A DNA stretch of 33,623 nucleotides from an uncultured Eubacteriales bacterium. Its GTDB lineage: Bacteria > Bacillota > Clostridia > Oscillospirales > Oscillospiraceae. A model generated the notes under the pieces. It worked only from the letters and a program-made list of their open reading frames with translations. It had not been told where the DNA came from and ran no database searches. The DNA is taken from contig URXY01000017.1 in assembly GCA_900552015.1 (NCBI GenBank), positions 1-33,623 on the forward strand, read 5' to 3'. A program made the position numbers and the translations under genes. The stretch's first letter is position 1, and each line of letters opens with the position of its first letter. Below, in pieces: positions 21,707 through 29,959 of the stretch.

Positions 21707-22462
21707 TTGGCTAAGATCGTTGCGATCGTCAATCAGAAGGGCGGCGTCGGCAAGACGACCACCTGCGTGAATCTGACGTCATCATTGAAAGAAAAGGGAA
21801 AGCGCGTCCTGCTGTGCGATTTTGACCCGCAGGCCAACTCCACCTCCGGTATGGGCGTGGACAAAACGACCGCTCGCAGTGTATACGACGTGCTCATCAA
21901 CGGCGCGGATGTGACGGCCAGCGTGTCGCACACGCGCTACGGCGATGTGCTGCCGTCGTCGAAAACGCTCGCGGGCGCGGGCATCGAGATGATCGACCGC
22001 GAAAACCGCGAATTCCTGCTCAAGCAGGCGCTCGACATCCTCTCCCCCAACTACGATTTCATCCTCATTGACTGCCCGCCCTCGCTCGAACTGCTGACGG
22101 TCAACGCCCTCTGCGCGGCAAACTCCCTCATCGTTCCGGTGCAGGGGGAATACTTCGCGCTCGAGGGCCTGTCCGATCTGATGCACACGGTCCGCATGGT
22201 GCGCCGCAGCTTAAATCCCGGTCTGGAGCTTGAGGGCGTGCTTCTCACGATGTTCGACGGGCGCACGAATCTCGCCCTCCAAGTTGCGGAAGAGGTCAAG
22301 CGCTACTTCCCCGGCAAGGTGTATGCGACCGTCATCCCCCGCAATGTGCGCCTTTCCGAGGCACCGAGCCACGGCAAGCCCATCAACTACTATGACCGCG
22401 TTTCGCGCGGCGCAGAGGCGTACAGCAACCTCGCCAACGAGTTTTTGAAGCAAAACAAGTGA
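21707..22462 (+). CDS. parA: Chromosome partitioning ATPase ParA (Soj)
   Basis: The 251-residue Walker-type ATPase dimerises on DNA with ATP and, with ParB, segregates origins and regulates replication initiation. It shows the deviant Walker A KGGVGKTTT (about 11-19), the switch region DFDPQANSTSGMG, Walker B FILIDCPPSLELLTVNAL, and the C-terminal RNVRLSEAPSHGKPI signature of the Soj subgroup. There is no extra N-terminal DNA-binding domain, as expected for chromosomal rather than plasmid ParA. The start is a TTG at 21707 behind AAGGTAGG. It is followed by parB after 59 bases. Confidence 0.96.
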   Translation: MAKIVAIVNQKGGVGKTTTCVNLTSSLKEKGKRVLLCDFDPQANSTSGMGVDKTTARSVYDVLINGADVTASVSHTRYGDVLPSSKTLAGAGIEMIDRENREFLLKQALDILSPNYDFILIDCPPSLELLTVNALCAANSLIVPVQGEYFALEGLSDLMHTVRMVRRSLNPGLELEGVLLTMFDGRTNLALQVAEEVKRYFPGKVYATVIPRNVRLSEAPSHGKPINYYDRVSRGAEAYSNLANEFLKQNK

Positions 22463-22521
22463 TACATTAAATATACAGGGCGCTTTCCGCCCTTTCACCC
22501 CCGCAGAAAGGAGATGTTCCC

Positions 22522-23406
22522 ATGGCAAACGCAAACCGAGGGCTCGGCAAGGGTCTGGGCGCGCTGCTGGGCGACGCCGCCCTGCACGCCGACACATCCG
22601 ACAGCCTCTACCTCCCCGTCTCACAGATCGAACCCTATGCCGGTCAGCCGCGCCGCCATTTTGACGAGGATGCCCTGCAGGACCTTGCGGATTCCATCCG
22701 TGAGCACGGCATCATCCAGCCGCTGACGGTCCGCCGTCTTTCCTCCGGCTACTATCAGATCATCGCGGGCGAGCGCCGCTGGCGCGCCGCGCGCATCGCA
22801 GGCCTCGCCGAAGTCCCCGCCATCGTCATCGAGGCGGACGACCGCAAGATGACCGAGCTTTCGCTCATCGAGAACCTGCAGCGCGAGGACCTCGACCCTA
22901 TCGAAGAGGCCGAGGGCTACAAAACGCTGATGGACAGCTACCAGCTCACGCAGGAGGAAGCCGCCGAGCGCGTGGGCAAGTCCCGCTCCGCCGTGGCAAA
23001 CAGCCTGAGATTGCTCGGTCTCTGCCCCGAGGTGCGCGAAATGCTGCAAAACGGCGCGCTTTCCGGCGGTCACGCCCGCGCGCTGCTGCCGCTCAAGGCA
23101 GAGCTCCAGCTTGAAGGGGCGAAGCTCATCGCCGCACAGGGGCTGAGCGTCCGCCAGACGGAGGCGCTCGCCAAGCGGCTCGGCACCGTCAAGGATGAGA
23201 AAAAGCGCTCGAACGAAGAGCTCATGGCCGAAAGCTACGGCCGTCTCGCCGCGCAGGAGCTGAGCGATAAGATCGGCCGCACCTGCCGCATCGTATCCGG
23301 CAAGAAAAAGGGGCGCGTCGAGCTCGACTACTACGGCATGGACGATCTGAACGACCTGCTCGAAGCGCTCGCCGCCATCAAACGCAGAAAGAACGGAGGC
23401 GAATGA
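22522..23406 (+). CDS. parB: Chromosome partitioning protein ParB (Spo0J)
   Basis: The 294-residue CTP-binding clamp loads at parS. The N-terminal RGLGKGLGALLGD (6-18) is the ParA-stimulating motif. The ParB domain has the GERRWRA CTP box (84-90) and ENLQREDLDPIEEA. The helix-turn-helix reads parS-type at key positions: Arg in GKSRS (155) and Gly in SGGHAR (183). A C-terminal dimerisation domain ends in LLEALAAIKRRK. The ATG at 22522 follows GAAAGGAGA. Its stop overlaps the next gene as ATGA. It differs clearly from the Noc-type paralogue at 2862-3680 in the N terminus and specificity residues. Confidence 0.96.
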   Translation: MANANRGLGKGLGALLGDAALHADTSDSLYLPVSQIEPYAGQPRRHFDEDALQDLADSIREHGIIQPLTVRRLSSGYYQIIAGERRWRAARIAGLAEVPAIVIEADDRKMTELSLIENLQREDLDPIEEAEGYKTLMDSYQLTQEEAAERVGKSRSAVANSLRLLGLCPEVREMLQNGALSGGHARALLPLKAELQLEGAKLIAAQGLSVRQTEALAKRLGTVKDEKKRSNEELMAESYGRLAAQELSDKIGRTCRIVSGKKKGRVELDYYGMDDLNDLLEALAAIKRRKNGGE

Positions 23407-23957
23407 CCATGTCCGATTTTATCCATGAGGGCCCCAAGGACCCGAACAAGCCGCCCGTGCCCGGTGAGGAAAAGCCCACCACTGAGCGCGAGCGCATGAA
23501 AAAGGTATATACTTACGTTGCGATCCTCTTCACCGTGGCATTTTTGCTGATTTTGTGGACATTTTTTATGAATCAGCGCGGCATCAACGAAATCAAGGAC
23601 GGCAACACCGCCCTGCAAAGCACCTTACAGCAGAACGACTCACTGGAAGCGCACATTGCCGAACTTGAAGAGCAGCTCGCCAACAGCGAGGAGGACAAAA
23701 AAGCGCTCGACGAGACTGTCGGCCTTCAGTCCAACCAGCTGCGCGCGCTCGACTGGCTGCTTGAGATCGAAAACGCCTACAACACCGGCGATTTCGACGC
23801 TGCGAAAGACAACATCCGCTCGTTCGAGGAGACCGGCACGGTGGAATTCCTGCCCAAGGAGCCGCTGCGTACCGGTATCACCGGCGACGACGCCCCCTCC
23901 CCCGCTGCGCGCTATAAGGCCATCGTGGAAGAGCTCTTCCCGAACGGCGTGAACTGA
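23403..23957 (+). CDS. Membrane coiled-coil protein of unknown function in the par operon
   Basis: I do not recognise a named family. The 184-residue product has a proline/charged N terminus (1-33), one transmembrane helix (about 36-56, YVAILFTVAFLLILWTFF), an extracytoplasmic coiled coil (about 60-112, Leu-rich heptads such as LEAHIAELEEQL) and a helical C-terminal part with ALDWLLEIENAYNTGDFDAAKDNI that resembles one TPR-like helix pair. The first ATG (23403) overlaps the parB stop as ATGA. A second ATG at 23409 has better spacing to GGAGG, so either may be used. Tight coupling to parB suggests a membrane partner for segregation or division, but this is inference. Confidence 0.75.
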   Translation: MTMSDFIHEGPKDPNKPPVPGEEKPTTERERMKKVYTYVAILFTVAFLLILWTFFMNQRGINEIKDGNTALQSTLQQNDSLEAHIAELEEQLANSEEDKKALDETVGLQSNQLRALDWLLEIENAYNTGDFDAAKDNIRSFEETGTVEFLPKEPLRTGITGDDAPSPAARYKAIVEELFPNGVN

Positions 23958-24011
23958 GAACAAACGCGGCAGCCTGCCGCTCACTTTACAAGGATAGTGA
24001 GGTAAACCAAA

Positions 24012-25316
24012 ATGCTGGATATGAAATTCCTGCGGGAAAATCCCGATCTGGTCAAGGAAAACATCAAGAAGAAGTTCCAGGACGAAAAGCTCCCCCTCGT
24101 CGACGAGGTCATCGAGCTCGACGCCAAGAACCGCGCCGCCATCACCGAGGCGAGCGAGCTGCGCGCCAGCCGCAACGCCCTCTCGAAGCAGATCGGCATG
24201 CTGATGGGTCAGGCGAAGAAGGACCCGAGCAAGCTCGAAGAAGCCGAGAAGATCAAGGCGACCGTCAAGGCGAACGCCGACCGCCTGGCCGAGCTTGAAA
24301 AGCTCGAAGAGGAGTATGAGCAGAAGATCCACAAGATCATGCTGCTGATCCCGAACATCATCGACCCGAGCGTCCCCATCGGCCCGGACGACAGCTGCAA
24401 TGTCGAAGTCGAGCGCTTCGGCGAGCCGAAGGTCCCCGATTTTGAAATTCCCTACCACACGCAGATCATGGAGAGCTTTGACGGCGTCGACATGGACGCC
24501 GCAGGCCGCGTCTCCGGCGCGGGCTTCTACTACCTGCTCGGCGACATCGCGCGCCTGCACGAGGGCGTGCTCGCTTACGCGCGCGACTTTATGATCGACA
24601 AGGGCTTCACGTTCTGCATCCCACCGTTCATGATCCACGGCAACGTGGTCGAGGGCGTCATGAGCCAGAACGACATGGACGCCATGATGTACAAGATCGA
24701 GGGTGAGGACCTCTACCTCATCGGCACGAGCGAGCACTCGATGGTCGGCCGCTTCATCGGCGAGATCCTGCCCGAAAGCAGCCTCCCCCAGACGCTCACG
24801 TCCTACTCCCCCTGCTTCCGCAAGGAGAAGGGCTCGCACGGCATCGAGGAGCGCGGCGTTTACCGCATCCACCAGTTTGAAAAGCAGGAGATGATCGTCG
24901 TCTGCAAGCCCGAGGAGAGCATGGACTGGTACAACAAGATGTGGAAGTGGAGCGTTGAGCTGTTCCGCTCGCTGGATATCCCCGTGCGTCAGCTCGAGTG
25001 CTGCTCCGGCGACCTCGCCGACCTCAAGGTCAAGAGCTGCGACATCGAGGCCTGGTCCCCGCGCCAGAAGAAGTATTTCGAGGTCTGCTCCTGCTCCAAC
25101 CTCGGCGATGCGCAGGCCCGCCGCCTGAAAATTCGCGTCAAGGGCGAGGACGGCAGGATGTACCTGCCGCACACGCTCAACAACACCGTCGTCGCACCCC
25201 CGCGTATGCTCATCGCGTTCCTCGAGAACAATCTGCAGGCCGACGGCAGCGTGCTGATCCCCAAGGTCCTCCAGCCCTACATGGGCGGCAAGACCGTGCT
25301 CACACCGAAAAAGTAA
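24012..25316 (+). CDS. serS: Seryl-tRNA synthetase, divergent subtype
   Basis: The 434-residue class II synthetase charges tRNA-Ser (and tRNA-Sec where present). It starts MLDMKFLRENPDLVKENIKKK, followed by the antiparallel coiled-coil tRNA-binding arm (about 30-105, with a basic and acidic heptad pattern). The catalytic core carries motif 2 as FRKEKGSHGIEERG plus YRIHQFEKQEM (Phe269 onward) and motif 3 as LNNTVVAPPRMLIAFLEN. These depart from the usual bacterial FRSEAG and HQFDKVE forms and recall archaeal-like or second-copy SerS variants, but all fold elements are complete. The ATG at 24012 follows GTGAGG. No T-box leader fits in the 54-base gap upstream. Confidence 0.93.
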   Translation: MLDMKFLRENPDLVKENIKKKFQDEKLPLVDEVIELDAKNRAAITEASELRASRNALSKQIGMLMGQAKKDPSKLEEAEKIKATVKANADRLAELEKLEEEYEQKIHKIMLLIPNIIDPSVPIGPDDSCNVEVERFGEPKVPDFEIPYHTQIMESFDGVDMDAAGRVSGAGFYYLLGDIARLHEGVLAYARDFMIDKGFTFCIPPFMIHGNVVEGVMSQNDMDAMMYKIEGEDLYLIGTSEHSMVGRFIGEILPESSLPQTLTSYSPCFRKEKGSHGIEERGVYRIHQFEKQEMIVVCKPEESMDWYNKMWKWSVELFRSLDIPVRQLECCSGDLADLKVKSCDIEAWSPRQKKYFEVCSCSNLGDAQARRLKIRVKGEDGRMYLPHTLNNTVVAPPRMLIAFLENNLQADGSVLIPKVLQPYMGGKTVLTPKK

Positions 25317-25395
25317 TCCCTTATAGTAATATTTTCGTTATTTTATACGATTAGTTGTCATGTTTTCCGCAAATTTCCCCAAAGGAGCCTTCTGA

Positions 25396-25833
25396 ATGAA
25401 GAAGTTTTTTGAAGAGTTCAAGGCCTTTGCCATGCGCGGCAACGTCATCGACATGGCCGTCGGCGTCGTCATCGGCGGCGCGTTCGGCAAGATCACGAAC
25501 TCTGTCGTCAATGATATCATCATGCCGCTCATCTCCATGCTGACCGGCGGCATCGAGTTTTCCAACTGGAAATGGGTGCTCAAGGAGGCGGTCATGGAGG
25601 GCAAAGAAGTCATCGACCCCGAGATTGCCGTCAACTACGGCAACCTGATCGCCGTCATCCTCGACTTCATCATCATCGCGTTCGCCGTGTTCTGCATGGT
25701 CAAGGTCATCAACAAGATGCACGAAAAGCTCACGGGGCCCGCGGAGCCGGAGCCCGAAAAGGAGCCCGAGCCGACGAAGGAAGAGCTGCTGCTCGCCGAG
25801 ATCCGCGACCTTTTGAAGGAGCAGAGCAAATGA
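25396..25833 (+). CDS. mscL: Large-conductance mechanosensitive channel MscL
   Basis: The 145-residue pentameric channel opens at high membrane tension to vent solutes during hypo-osmotic shock. It shows the N-terminal amphipathic helix KKFFEEFKAFAMRGNVIDM, TM1 with AVGVVIGGAFGKITNSVVNDIIMP, an extracellular loop (about 46-77), TM2 (LIAVILDFIIIAFAVFCMV), and a C-terminal cytoplasmic helix rich in Glu/Pro and then Leu/Lys. The ATG at 25396 follows AAAGGAG. Its stop overlaps the rsmG start as ATGA. Confidence 0.96.
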   Translation: MKKFFEEFKAFAMRGNVIDMAVGVVIGGAFGKITNSVVNDIIMPLISMLTGGIEFSNWKWVLKEAVMEGKEVIDPEIAVNYGNLIAVILDFIIIAFAVFCMVKVINKMHEKLTGPAEPEPEKEPEPTKEELLLAEIRDLLKEQSK

Positions 25834-26525
25834 ACGAGCTTCTCTTGCAGGGCCTCAGCGAGCTGGGGCTGGATGTGAGCCGGGCGGAAACGCTCGAGCG
25901 CTTCTCCTCCCTGCTGCTGGAAAAGAATCAGGTGATGAACCTCACAGCCATCACCGAGCCCGACGCCGTCGCGCAGCTCCACCTGCTCGACAGCGCGGCG
26001 CTGCTGCGATTCGTCGATCTGGCGGATAAAAACGTCGTCGATGTCGGCACCGGCGCGGGCTTTCCCGGTATGCCGCTGCGCATTCTGGAGGATGACTTTG
26101 ACCTCACGCTTCTCGACTCGCTCGGCAAGCGCGTCAAGTGGCTCTCCGAAGTCTGTGACGAATTGCAGCTCAAGCGCGTCCAATGCGTTCATGCGCGGGC
26201 AGAGGAATTCGCCATGCAGCACCGCGAGCAGTTCGACATCGCCACCTCGCGCGCCGTCGCACAGCTCTCGATCTTATCCGAGCTGTGCCTGCCGCTCGTC
26301 AAGGTCGGCGGACAATTCGTCGCGATGAAGAGCGTCGACACCGAAGACGAGATCACGGCGGCGAAGAGCGCCATCAAGATGCTCGGCGGCCACATCGTCA
26401 AGGTCGAGGACTACACTATCCCGACGAGCGACGTCGTCCACCGCCTCGTCCTCATCGAAAAGGTCTCCCCCACCCCGCGTGCCTACCCGCGCGCCTTCGC
26501 CAAGATCAAAAAAGCCCCGCTGTAA
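25830..26525 (+). CDS. rsmG: 16S rRNA (guanine527-N7)-methyltransferase RsmG
   Basis: The 231-residue SAM-dependent methyltransferase (formerly GidB) modifies G527 of 16S rRNA, and its loss gives low-level streptomycin resistance. It shows NLTAITEPDAVAQLHLLDS, the SAM-binding VVDVGTGAGFPGMPLRI and LLDSLGKRVKWL, and the RAVAQLSILSELCLPLVKVGG region. The length is normal. The start is the ATG at 25830 in an ATGA overlap with mscL. The open frame extends upstream in the mscL antisense-like frame and should be ignored. rsmG close to par genes is a classic origin-proximal arrangement. Confidence 0.95.
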   Translation: MNELLLQGLSELGLDVSRAETLERFSSLLLEKNQVMNLTAITEPDAVAQLHLLDSAALLRFVDLADKNVVDVGTGAGFPGMPLRILEDDFDLTLLDSLGKRVKWLSEVCDELQLKRVQCVHARAEEFAMQHREQFDIATSRAVAQLSILSELCLPLVKVGGQFVAMKSVDTEDEITAAKSAIKMLGGHIVKVEDYTIPTSDVVHRLVLIEKVSPTPRAYPRAFAKIKKAPL

Positions 26526-26557
26526 CGCATCAAATTCACAAAAAGGAGGTACGAGCC

Positions 26558-27298
26558 TTGTCTCAGGTCATCGCCGCCGTGTCCGGCAAGGGCGGCACGG
26601 GAAAAACTTCATTCACCACGCTCACCGGCATGGCGCTCGCGCAGCTCGGCAAAAAAACGCTGCTGCTCGACTGCGACATCGGTCTTCGCAACCTCGATCT
26701 CTATCTCGGCGTGAGCGACCGCGCGCTCATGGACTTCACCGATGTGATCGCCGGACGCACGACGCTCGCCCAGGCCGTCGTGCGCCACCCGCTCTACCCG
26801 AACCTGTATCTGCTCACAGCCCCAGTCAGCTTCGGCACGAGGCTCCCAAGCAAGCGCGAGATGCAGCGTCTCATCGACGAAATTCGCCGCTACTTCGACT
26901 TCTGCCTCATCGACGCCGCCGCCGGCATCGGCGAAGCCTTCTCGCTCGCCACCTGCTGCGCCGACCGCGCCGTGGTCGTCACCACGAACGACCCTTCGAG
27001 CCTGCGCGACGCGCAGCGCACCGTGATGGAGCTGCACCGCTTCCCGAGCGGGCACCTGCACCTCGTCGTCAACCGCGTGCGGCGAAGGCTTTTGCAGTCT
27101 CTTCACACCACCATCGATGACGCCATCGACGCGGCGGGCCTGCCGCTGCTCGGCGTCATCCCCGAGGATGAAAATGTCTCGGCCGTGCTGGGCCGCGGGC
27201 TCAGCTACACGCTCAAATACCGCTCCGGCGCCATCTGCGCCTGCGAAAACATCGCCCGCCGTCTCTGCGGCGAACGCGTCCGGCTGATGCGGCTGTAA
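26558..27298 (+). CDS. MinD/ParA-family P-loop ATPase
   Basis: The 246-residue protein has the deviant Walker A GKGGTGKT (about 10-17), a switch/Walker A' region LLLDCDIGLRNLDLYLGV, and Walker B-like FCLIDAAAGIGEAFSLAT, all typical of MinD-type ATPases. The C terminus (ENIARRLCGERVRLMRL) could form a short amphipathic helix like the membrane-targeting end of MinD, but it is not a clear match. There is no minC or minE next to it, so it may be an orphan MinD-like regulator. FlhG-like or Mrp-like roles cannot be excluded. The start is a TTG at 26558 behind AAAGGAGG. The longer upstream frame overlaps rsmG and is not real. Confidence 0.85.
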   Translation: MSQVIAAVSGKGGTGKTSFTTLTGMALAQLGKKTLLLDCDIGLRNLDLYLGVSDRALMDFTDVIAGRTTLAQAVVRHPLYPNLYLLTAPVSFGTRLPSKREMQRLIDEIRRYFDFCLIDAAAGIGEAFSLATCCADRAVVVTTNDPSSLRDAQRTVMELHRFPSGHLHLVVNRVRRRLLQSLHTTIDDAIDAAGLPLLGVIPEDENVSAVLGRGLSYTLKYRSGAICACENIARRLCGERVRLMRL

Positions 27299-27427
27299 CA
27301 CCGGCCCGCAAAGGCAAACACGGCTTTTCCGCAGCAAAGCCCCGCCCCAAGAGCCTGCTTGCCCTTGCCGACCGACGAGACGCCGCTGAAATAGAAAATT
27401 TCACACCAGAAAGGACTGTGACAAAAT

Positions 27428-27844
27428 ATGAACATTGCCCTCATGGCACACGACAACAAGAAGGAACTGATGGTTCAGTTCTGCACGGCTTACGCCGGCA
27501 TCCTGTCCCGCCACACGCTGTGCGCCACCAGCGTCACCGGCAAGATGGTCAGCGAGGCGAGCGGCCTTCCCATCCATCTCTTCATGGCGCGCATCCACGG
27601 CGGCGCGGAACAGATCGGCGCGCGCATCGCCTACAACGAGATCGATATGGTCCTCTATTTCTGCGACCCGAACAATCCCCAGTACAACGAGAGCCTGACC
27701 TATATCACCAAGCTCTGCGACCAGAACAATATCCCCTTCGCGACCAACCTCGCCACCGCCGAAATGCTCATCATGGGCCTCTCCCGCGGCGACCTCGACT
27801 GGCGCGATATCGTCAATCCGAAGACCAAGCCTTTCACCACCTAA
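27428..27844 (+). CDS. Methylglyoxal-synthase-fold protein with altered active site
   Basis: The 138-residue protein matches MgsA over its whole length: MNIALMAHDNKKELM, the TSVTG loop, ARIHGGAEQIGARI, FCDPNN and IPFATNLATAEMLI. MgsA converts dihydroxyacetone phosphate to methylglyoxal. Here several active-site positions differ. The catalytic Asp (E. coli Asp71, in GGDQQ) is Ala60. The phosphate-loop SGPLGG is ARIHGG. The PHDPD/PHEPD segment (His98, Asp101) is shortened and reads PQYNES. The N-terminal His-Asp and Lys are kept. It may lack synthase activity, or catalyse or bind something else. The ATG at 27428 has AAGGA about 12 bases upstream. It lies between the MinD-like gene and aspS. Confidence 0.85.
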   Translation: MNIALMAHDNKKELMVQFCTAYAGILSRHTLCATSVTGKMVSEASGLPIHLFMARIHGGAEQIGARIAYNEIDMVLYFCDPNNPQYNESLTYITKLCDQNNIPFATNLATAEMLIMGLSRGDLDWRDIVNPKTKPFTT

Positions 27845-27918
27845 CGGCAAAAGCGGGTATTTTTAAATACAGTCAGTAATTTTAATTTACCAATATACAA
27901 ACAGGAGTGGATTTTACC

Positions 27919-29685
27919 ATGATGCAATCCCGTACACACAACTGCGGCGAGCTTCGCGCGCAGCAGGCTGGCGAGCACGTCAAGCTCGTCGGCTGGATGG
28001 AGAACGTCCGCGAAGTCGGCGGCAGCCTCGCCTTCGTAGTGCTGCGCGACTTCTACGGCACGACGCAGATCGTCATCGAAACGCCGGAGCTGCTCGCCCA
28101 GATCAAGGGCTACAACAAAGAGAGCACCATCTCCGTTGAGGGCACCGTGCGCGAGCGCGCGAGCAAGAACCCCAACCAGCCCACCGGCGATATCGAAGTC
28201 GTACCCGAGAAGATCGAGCTGCTCGGCCGCTGCCGCTACAACTCCCTGCCCTTCGAGATCAACCGCAGCCGCGAGGCCGACGAGACCCAGCGCCTCAAAT
28301 ACCGCTATCTTGACCTGCGCAATCCCGCCGTCAAGAAGAACATCATCCTGCGCTGCAACGTCATCGCCGCGCTGCGCAAGGCCATGATGGAGCACGACTT
28401 CCTCGAGATCACCACCCCGATCCTGACGGCCTCCTCCCCCGAGGGCGCGCGTGACTACCTCGTCCCCGCCCGCAAGCACCCCGGCAAGTTCTACGCCCTG
28501 CCGCAGGCCCCGCAGCAGTTCAAGCAGCTGCTGATGACCTCCGGCTTTGACCGTTACTTCCAGATCGCGCCGTGCTTCCGTGATGAGGACGCGCGCGGCG
28601 ACCGCAGCCCCGGCGAGTTCTATCAGCTCGATATGGAGATGGCGTTCGCCTCTCAGGAAGACGTTTTCGCCGTCTGCGAGGACGTCCTGCCCCCGATCTT
28701 CGCGAAGTTCGGCACGTATGACATCGCCTCTCAGCCCCCGTTCCGCCGCATCAAGTACCTCGACGCGCTCGAGATTTACGGCAGTGATAAGCCGGACCTG
28801 CGTATCGACCTGACTGCGACGAACGTCTCCTCCCTCTTCGAGGGAAGCAGCTTTGAGGTCCTCGCGGACAAGACCGTCAAGGCCGTCGCCATCTCCAACT
28901 GCACGCTCACGCGCAAGCAGATCGACAAGCTCCTGACCGACTGCGAGGTGCAGGCAGGCGCGAAGGGCTACTGGTTCAAGGTCGACGAAAAGGGCGACCT
29001 CGCCGGCGGCATCGCGAAGTTTGTCGACAAGGAAGCTGCTTCCAAGCTCCTGCCGCTCGAGCCCAACACGCTCGTGCTCGTCGCAGGCGGCGAGCTGGCC
29101 ACCAAGCTCGTCGGCGTGATGATCAAGACCTTCGGCCCCGCGTGCGAGGGCCACATGGACAAGGAGCGCTACGAGTTCTGCTGGATCGTCGACTTCCCGA
29201 TGTACGAGATCGGCGACGAGAGCGGTGAGCTCGAGTTCTGCCACAACCCGTTCTCCATGCCCGCCGGCGGCCTCGACGTGCTGCTCAAGGCCGAGCGCGG
29301 CGAGATCGACCCGCTCACCATCACCGCCGACCAGTACGACCTCGTCTGCAACGGCGTGGAGCTCTCTTCCGGCGCGGTCCGTAACCACGACCCTGAGATC
29401 ATGATCAAGGCCTTCGAGCTCGTCCGCCTCGGCGAAAAGGACGTGAAGGCCAAGTTCCCCGCCATGTACAACGCCTTCTGCTACGGCGCGCCCCCGCACG
29501 CCGGTATCGCCCCGGGCGTCGACCGCATGGTCATGCTGCTCGCCGGTGAGGATTCCATCCGCGAGATCATCCCATTCCCCATGAACAAGAACGCCCAGGA
29601 CGTCATGATGGGCGCGCCCAGCGAAGTGATGCAGAAGCAGCTCGACGAACTGCACATCGCCGTCACCGCGCACGAAGAGGAATAA
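27919..29685 (+). CDS. aspS: Aspartyl-tRNA synthetase, bacterial type
   Basis: The 588-residue class IIb synthetase has an N-terminal OB-fold anticodon domain (about 1-110, VKLVGWMENVREVGGSLAFVVLRD), the catalytic domain with motif 2 (CFRDEDARGDRSPGEFYQLD), the bacterial GAD insertion (about 290-420), and motif 3 (GIAPGVDRMVMLLAGEDSIRE). The start is the ATG at 27919 (or the adjacent ATG at 27922), 11 bases after AGGAG. A GTG at 27907 overlaps that site. Whether it is discriminating or also charges tRNA-Asn cannot be told here. Two terminators follow. Confidence 0.96.
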   Translation: MMQSRTHNCGELRAQQAGEHVKLVGWMENVREVGGSLAFVVLRDFYGTTQIVIETPELLAQIKGYNKESTISVEGTVRERASKNPNQPTGDIEVVPEKIELLGRCRYNSLPFEINRSREADETQRLKYRYLDLRNPAVKKNIILRCNVIAALRKAMMEHDFLEITTPILTASSPEGARDYLVPARKHPGKFYALPQAPQQFKQLLMTSGFDRYFQIAPCFRDEDARGDRSPGEFYQLDMEMAFASQEDVFAVCEDVLPPIFAKFGTYDIASQPPFRRIKYLDALEIYGSDKPDLRIDLTATNVSSLFEGSSFEVLADKTVKAVAISNCTLTRKQIDKLLTDCEVQAGAKGYWFKVDEKGDLAGGIAKFVDKEAASKLLPLEPNTLVLVAGGELATKLVGVMIKTFGPACEGHMDKERYEFCWIVDFPMYEIGDESGELEFCHNPFSMPAGGLDVLLKAERGEIDPLTITADQYDLVCNGVELSSGAVRNHDPEIMIKAFELVRLGEKDVKAKFPAMYNAFCYGAPPHAGIAPGVDRMVMLLAGEDSIREIIPFPMNKNAQDVMMGAPSEVMQKQLDELHIAVTAHEEE

Positions 29686-29696
29686 CTCGAATATAT

Positions 29697-29737
29697 CCAA
29701 AAAGGCCTGCTCTTTCGCGAAAGAGCAGGCCTTTTGG
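29697..29737 (+). terminator. Terminator after aspS
   Basis: A perfect 36-base palindrome begins AAAAGGCCTGCTCTTTCG (29700-29735), with A4 before and T4 after, about 12 bases past the aspS stop codon. It should also work in the other direction. Confidence 0.85.
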
Positions 29738-29781
29738 CCGCAGCAGCGCTGACACGCCGCATTTCCCCAGAGAAGGGAAAC

Positions 29782-29813
29782 AAAAAGCCCCCGCCTTTCG
29801 GCGAGGGCTTTTT
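29782..29813. terminator. Second terminator downstream of aspS
   Basis: AAAAAGCCCCCGCC and GGCGAGGGCTTTTT pair with one mismatch over a short TTTC loop, flanked by A5 and T5 runs. It may act as backup for aspS and as the terminator of gpr from the opposite side. The AT-rich stretch that follows, 29820-29955, holds no gene or RNA I recognise. Confidence 0.75.
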
Positions 29814-29959
29814 GCTGTGTTGTGTGTGTATTTTTAGGAGGGAGAAAATCACATCGGGGGGAGTTCCCCTTTGCAAGTATTAAGATACCAGTGGATTTTG
29901 GCTAAAGTTTGAATCGGTTGTAAACAAATTATGAATTGCCTGTAGAAAATTCTTCACTC

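Noticed and set aside
22479..22496. Small GGGCG/CGCCC hairpin between parA and parB
   Set aside because: A five-base stem with no proper T-run is too weak to call a terminator; parA and parB are likely co-transcribed.
23640..25172. Long minus-strand open frame opposite serS
   Set aside because: Antisense shadow of serS and of the par-operon membrane protein.
27841..29700. Long minus-strand open frame opposite aspS
   Set aside because: The plus-strand aspS is unmistakable. The antisense frame has no family features.
29820..29955. AT-rich stretch with AGGAGGG and a small GGGG/CCCC hairpin
   Set aside because: The only frame after the Shine-Dalgarno-like site is about 13 codons from a TTG, with no sign of a gene or known RNA.
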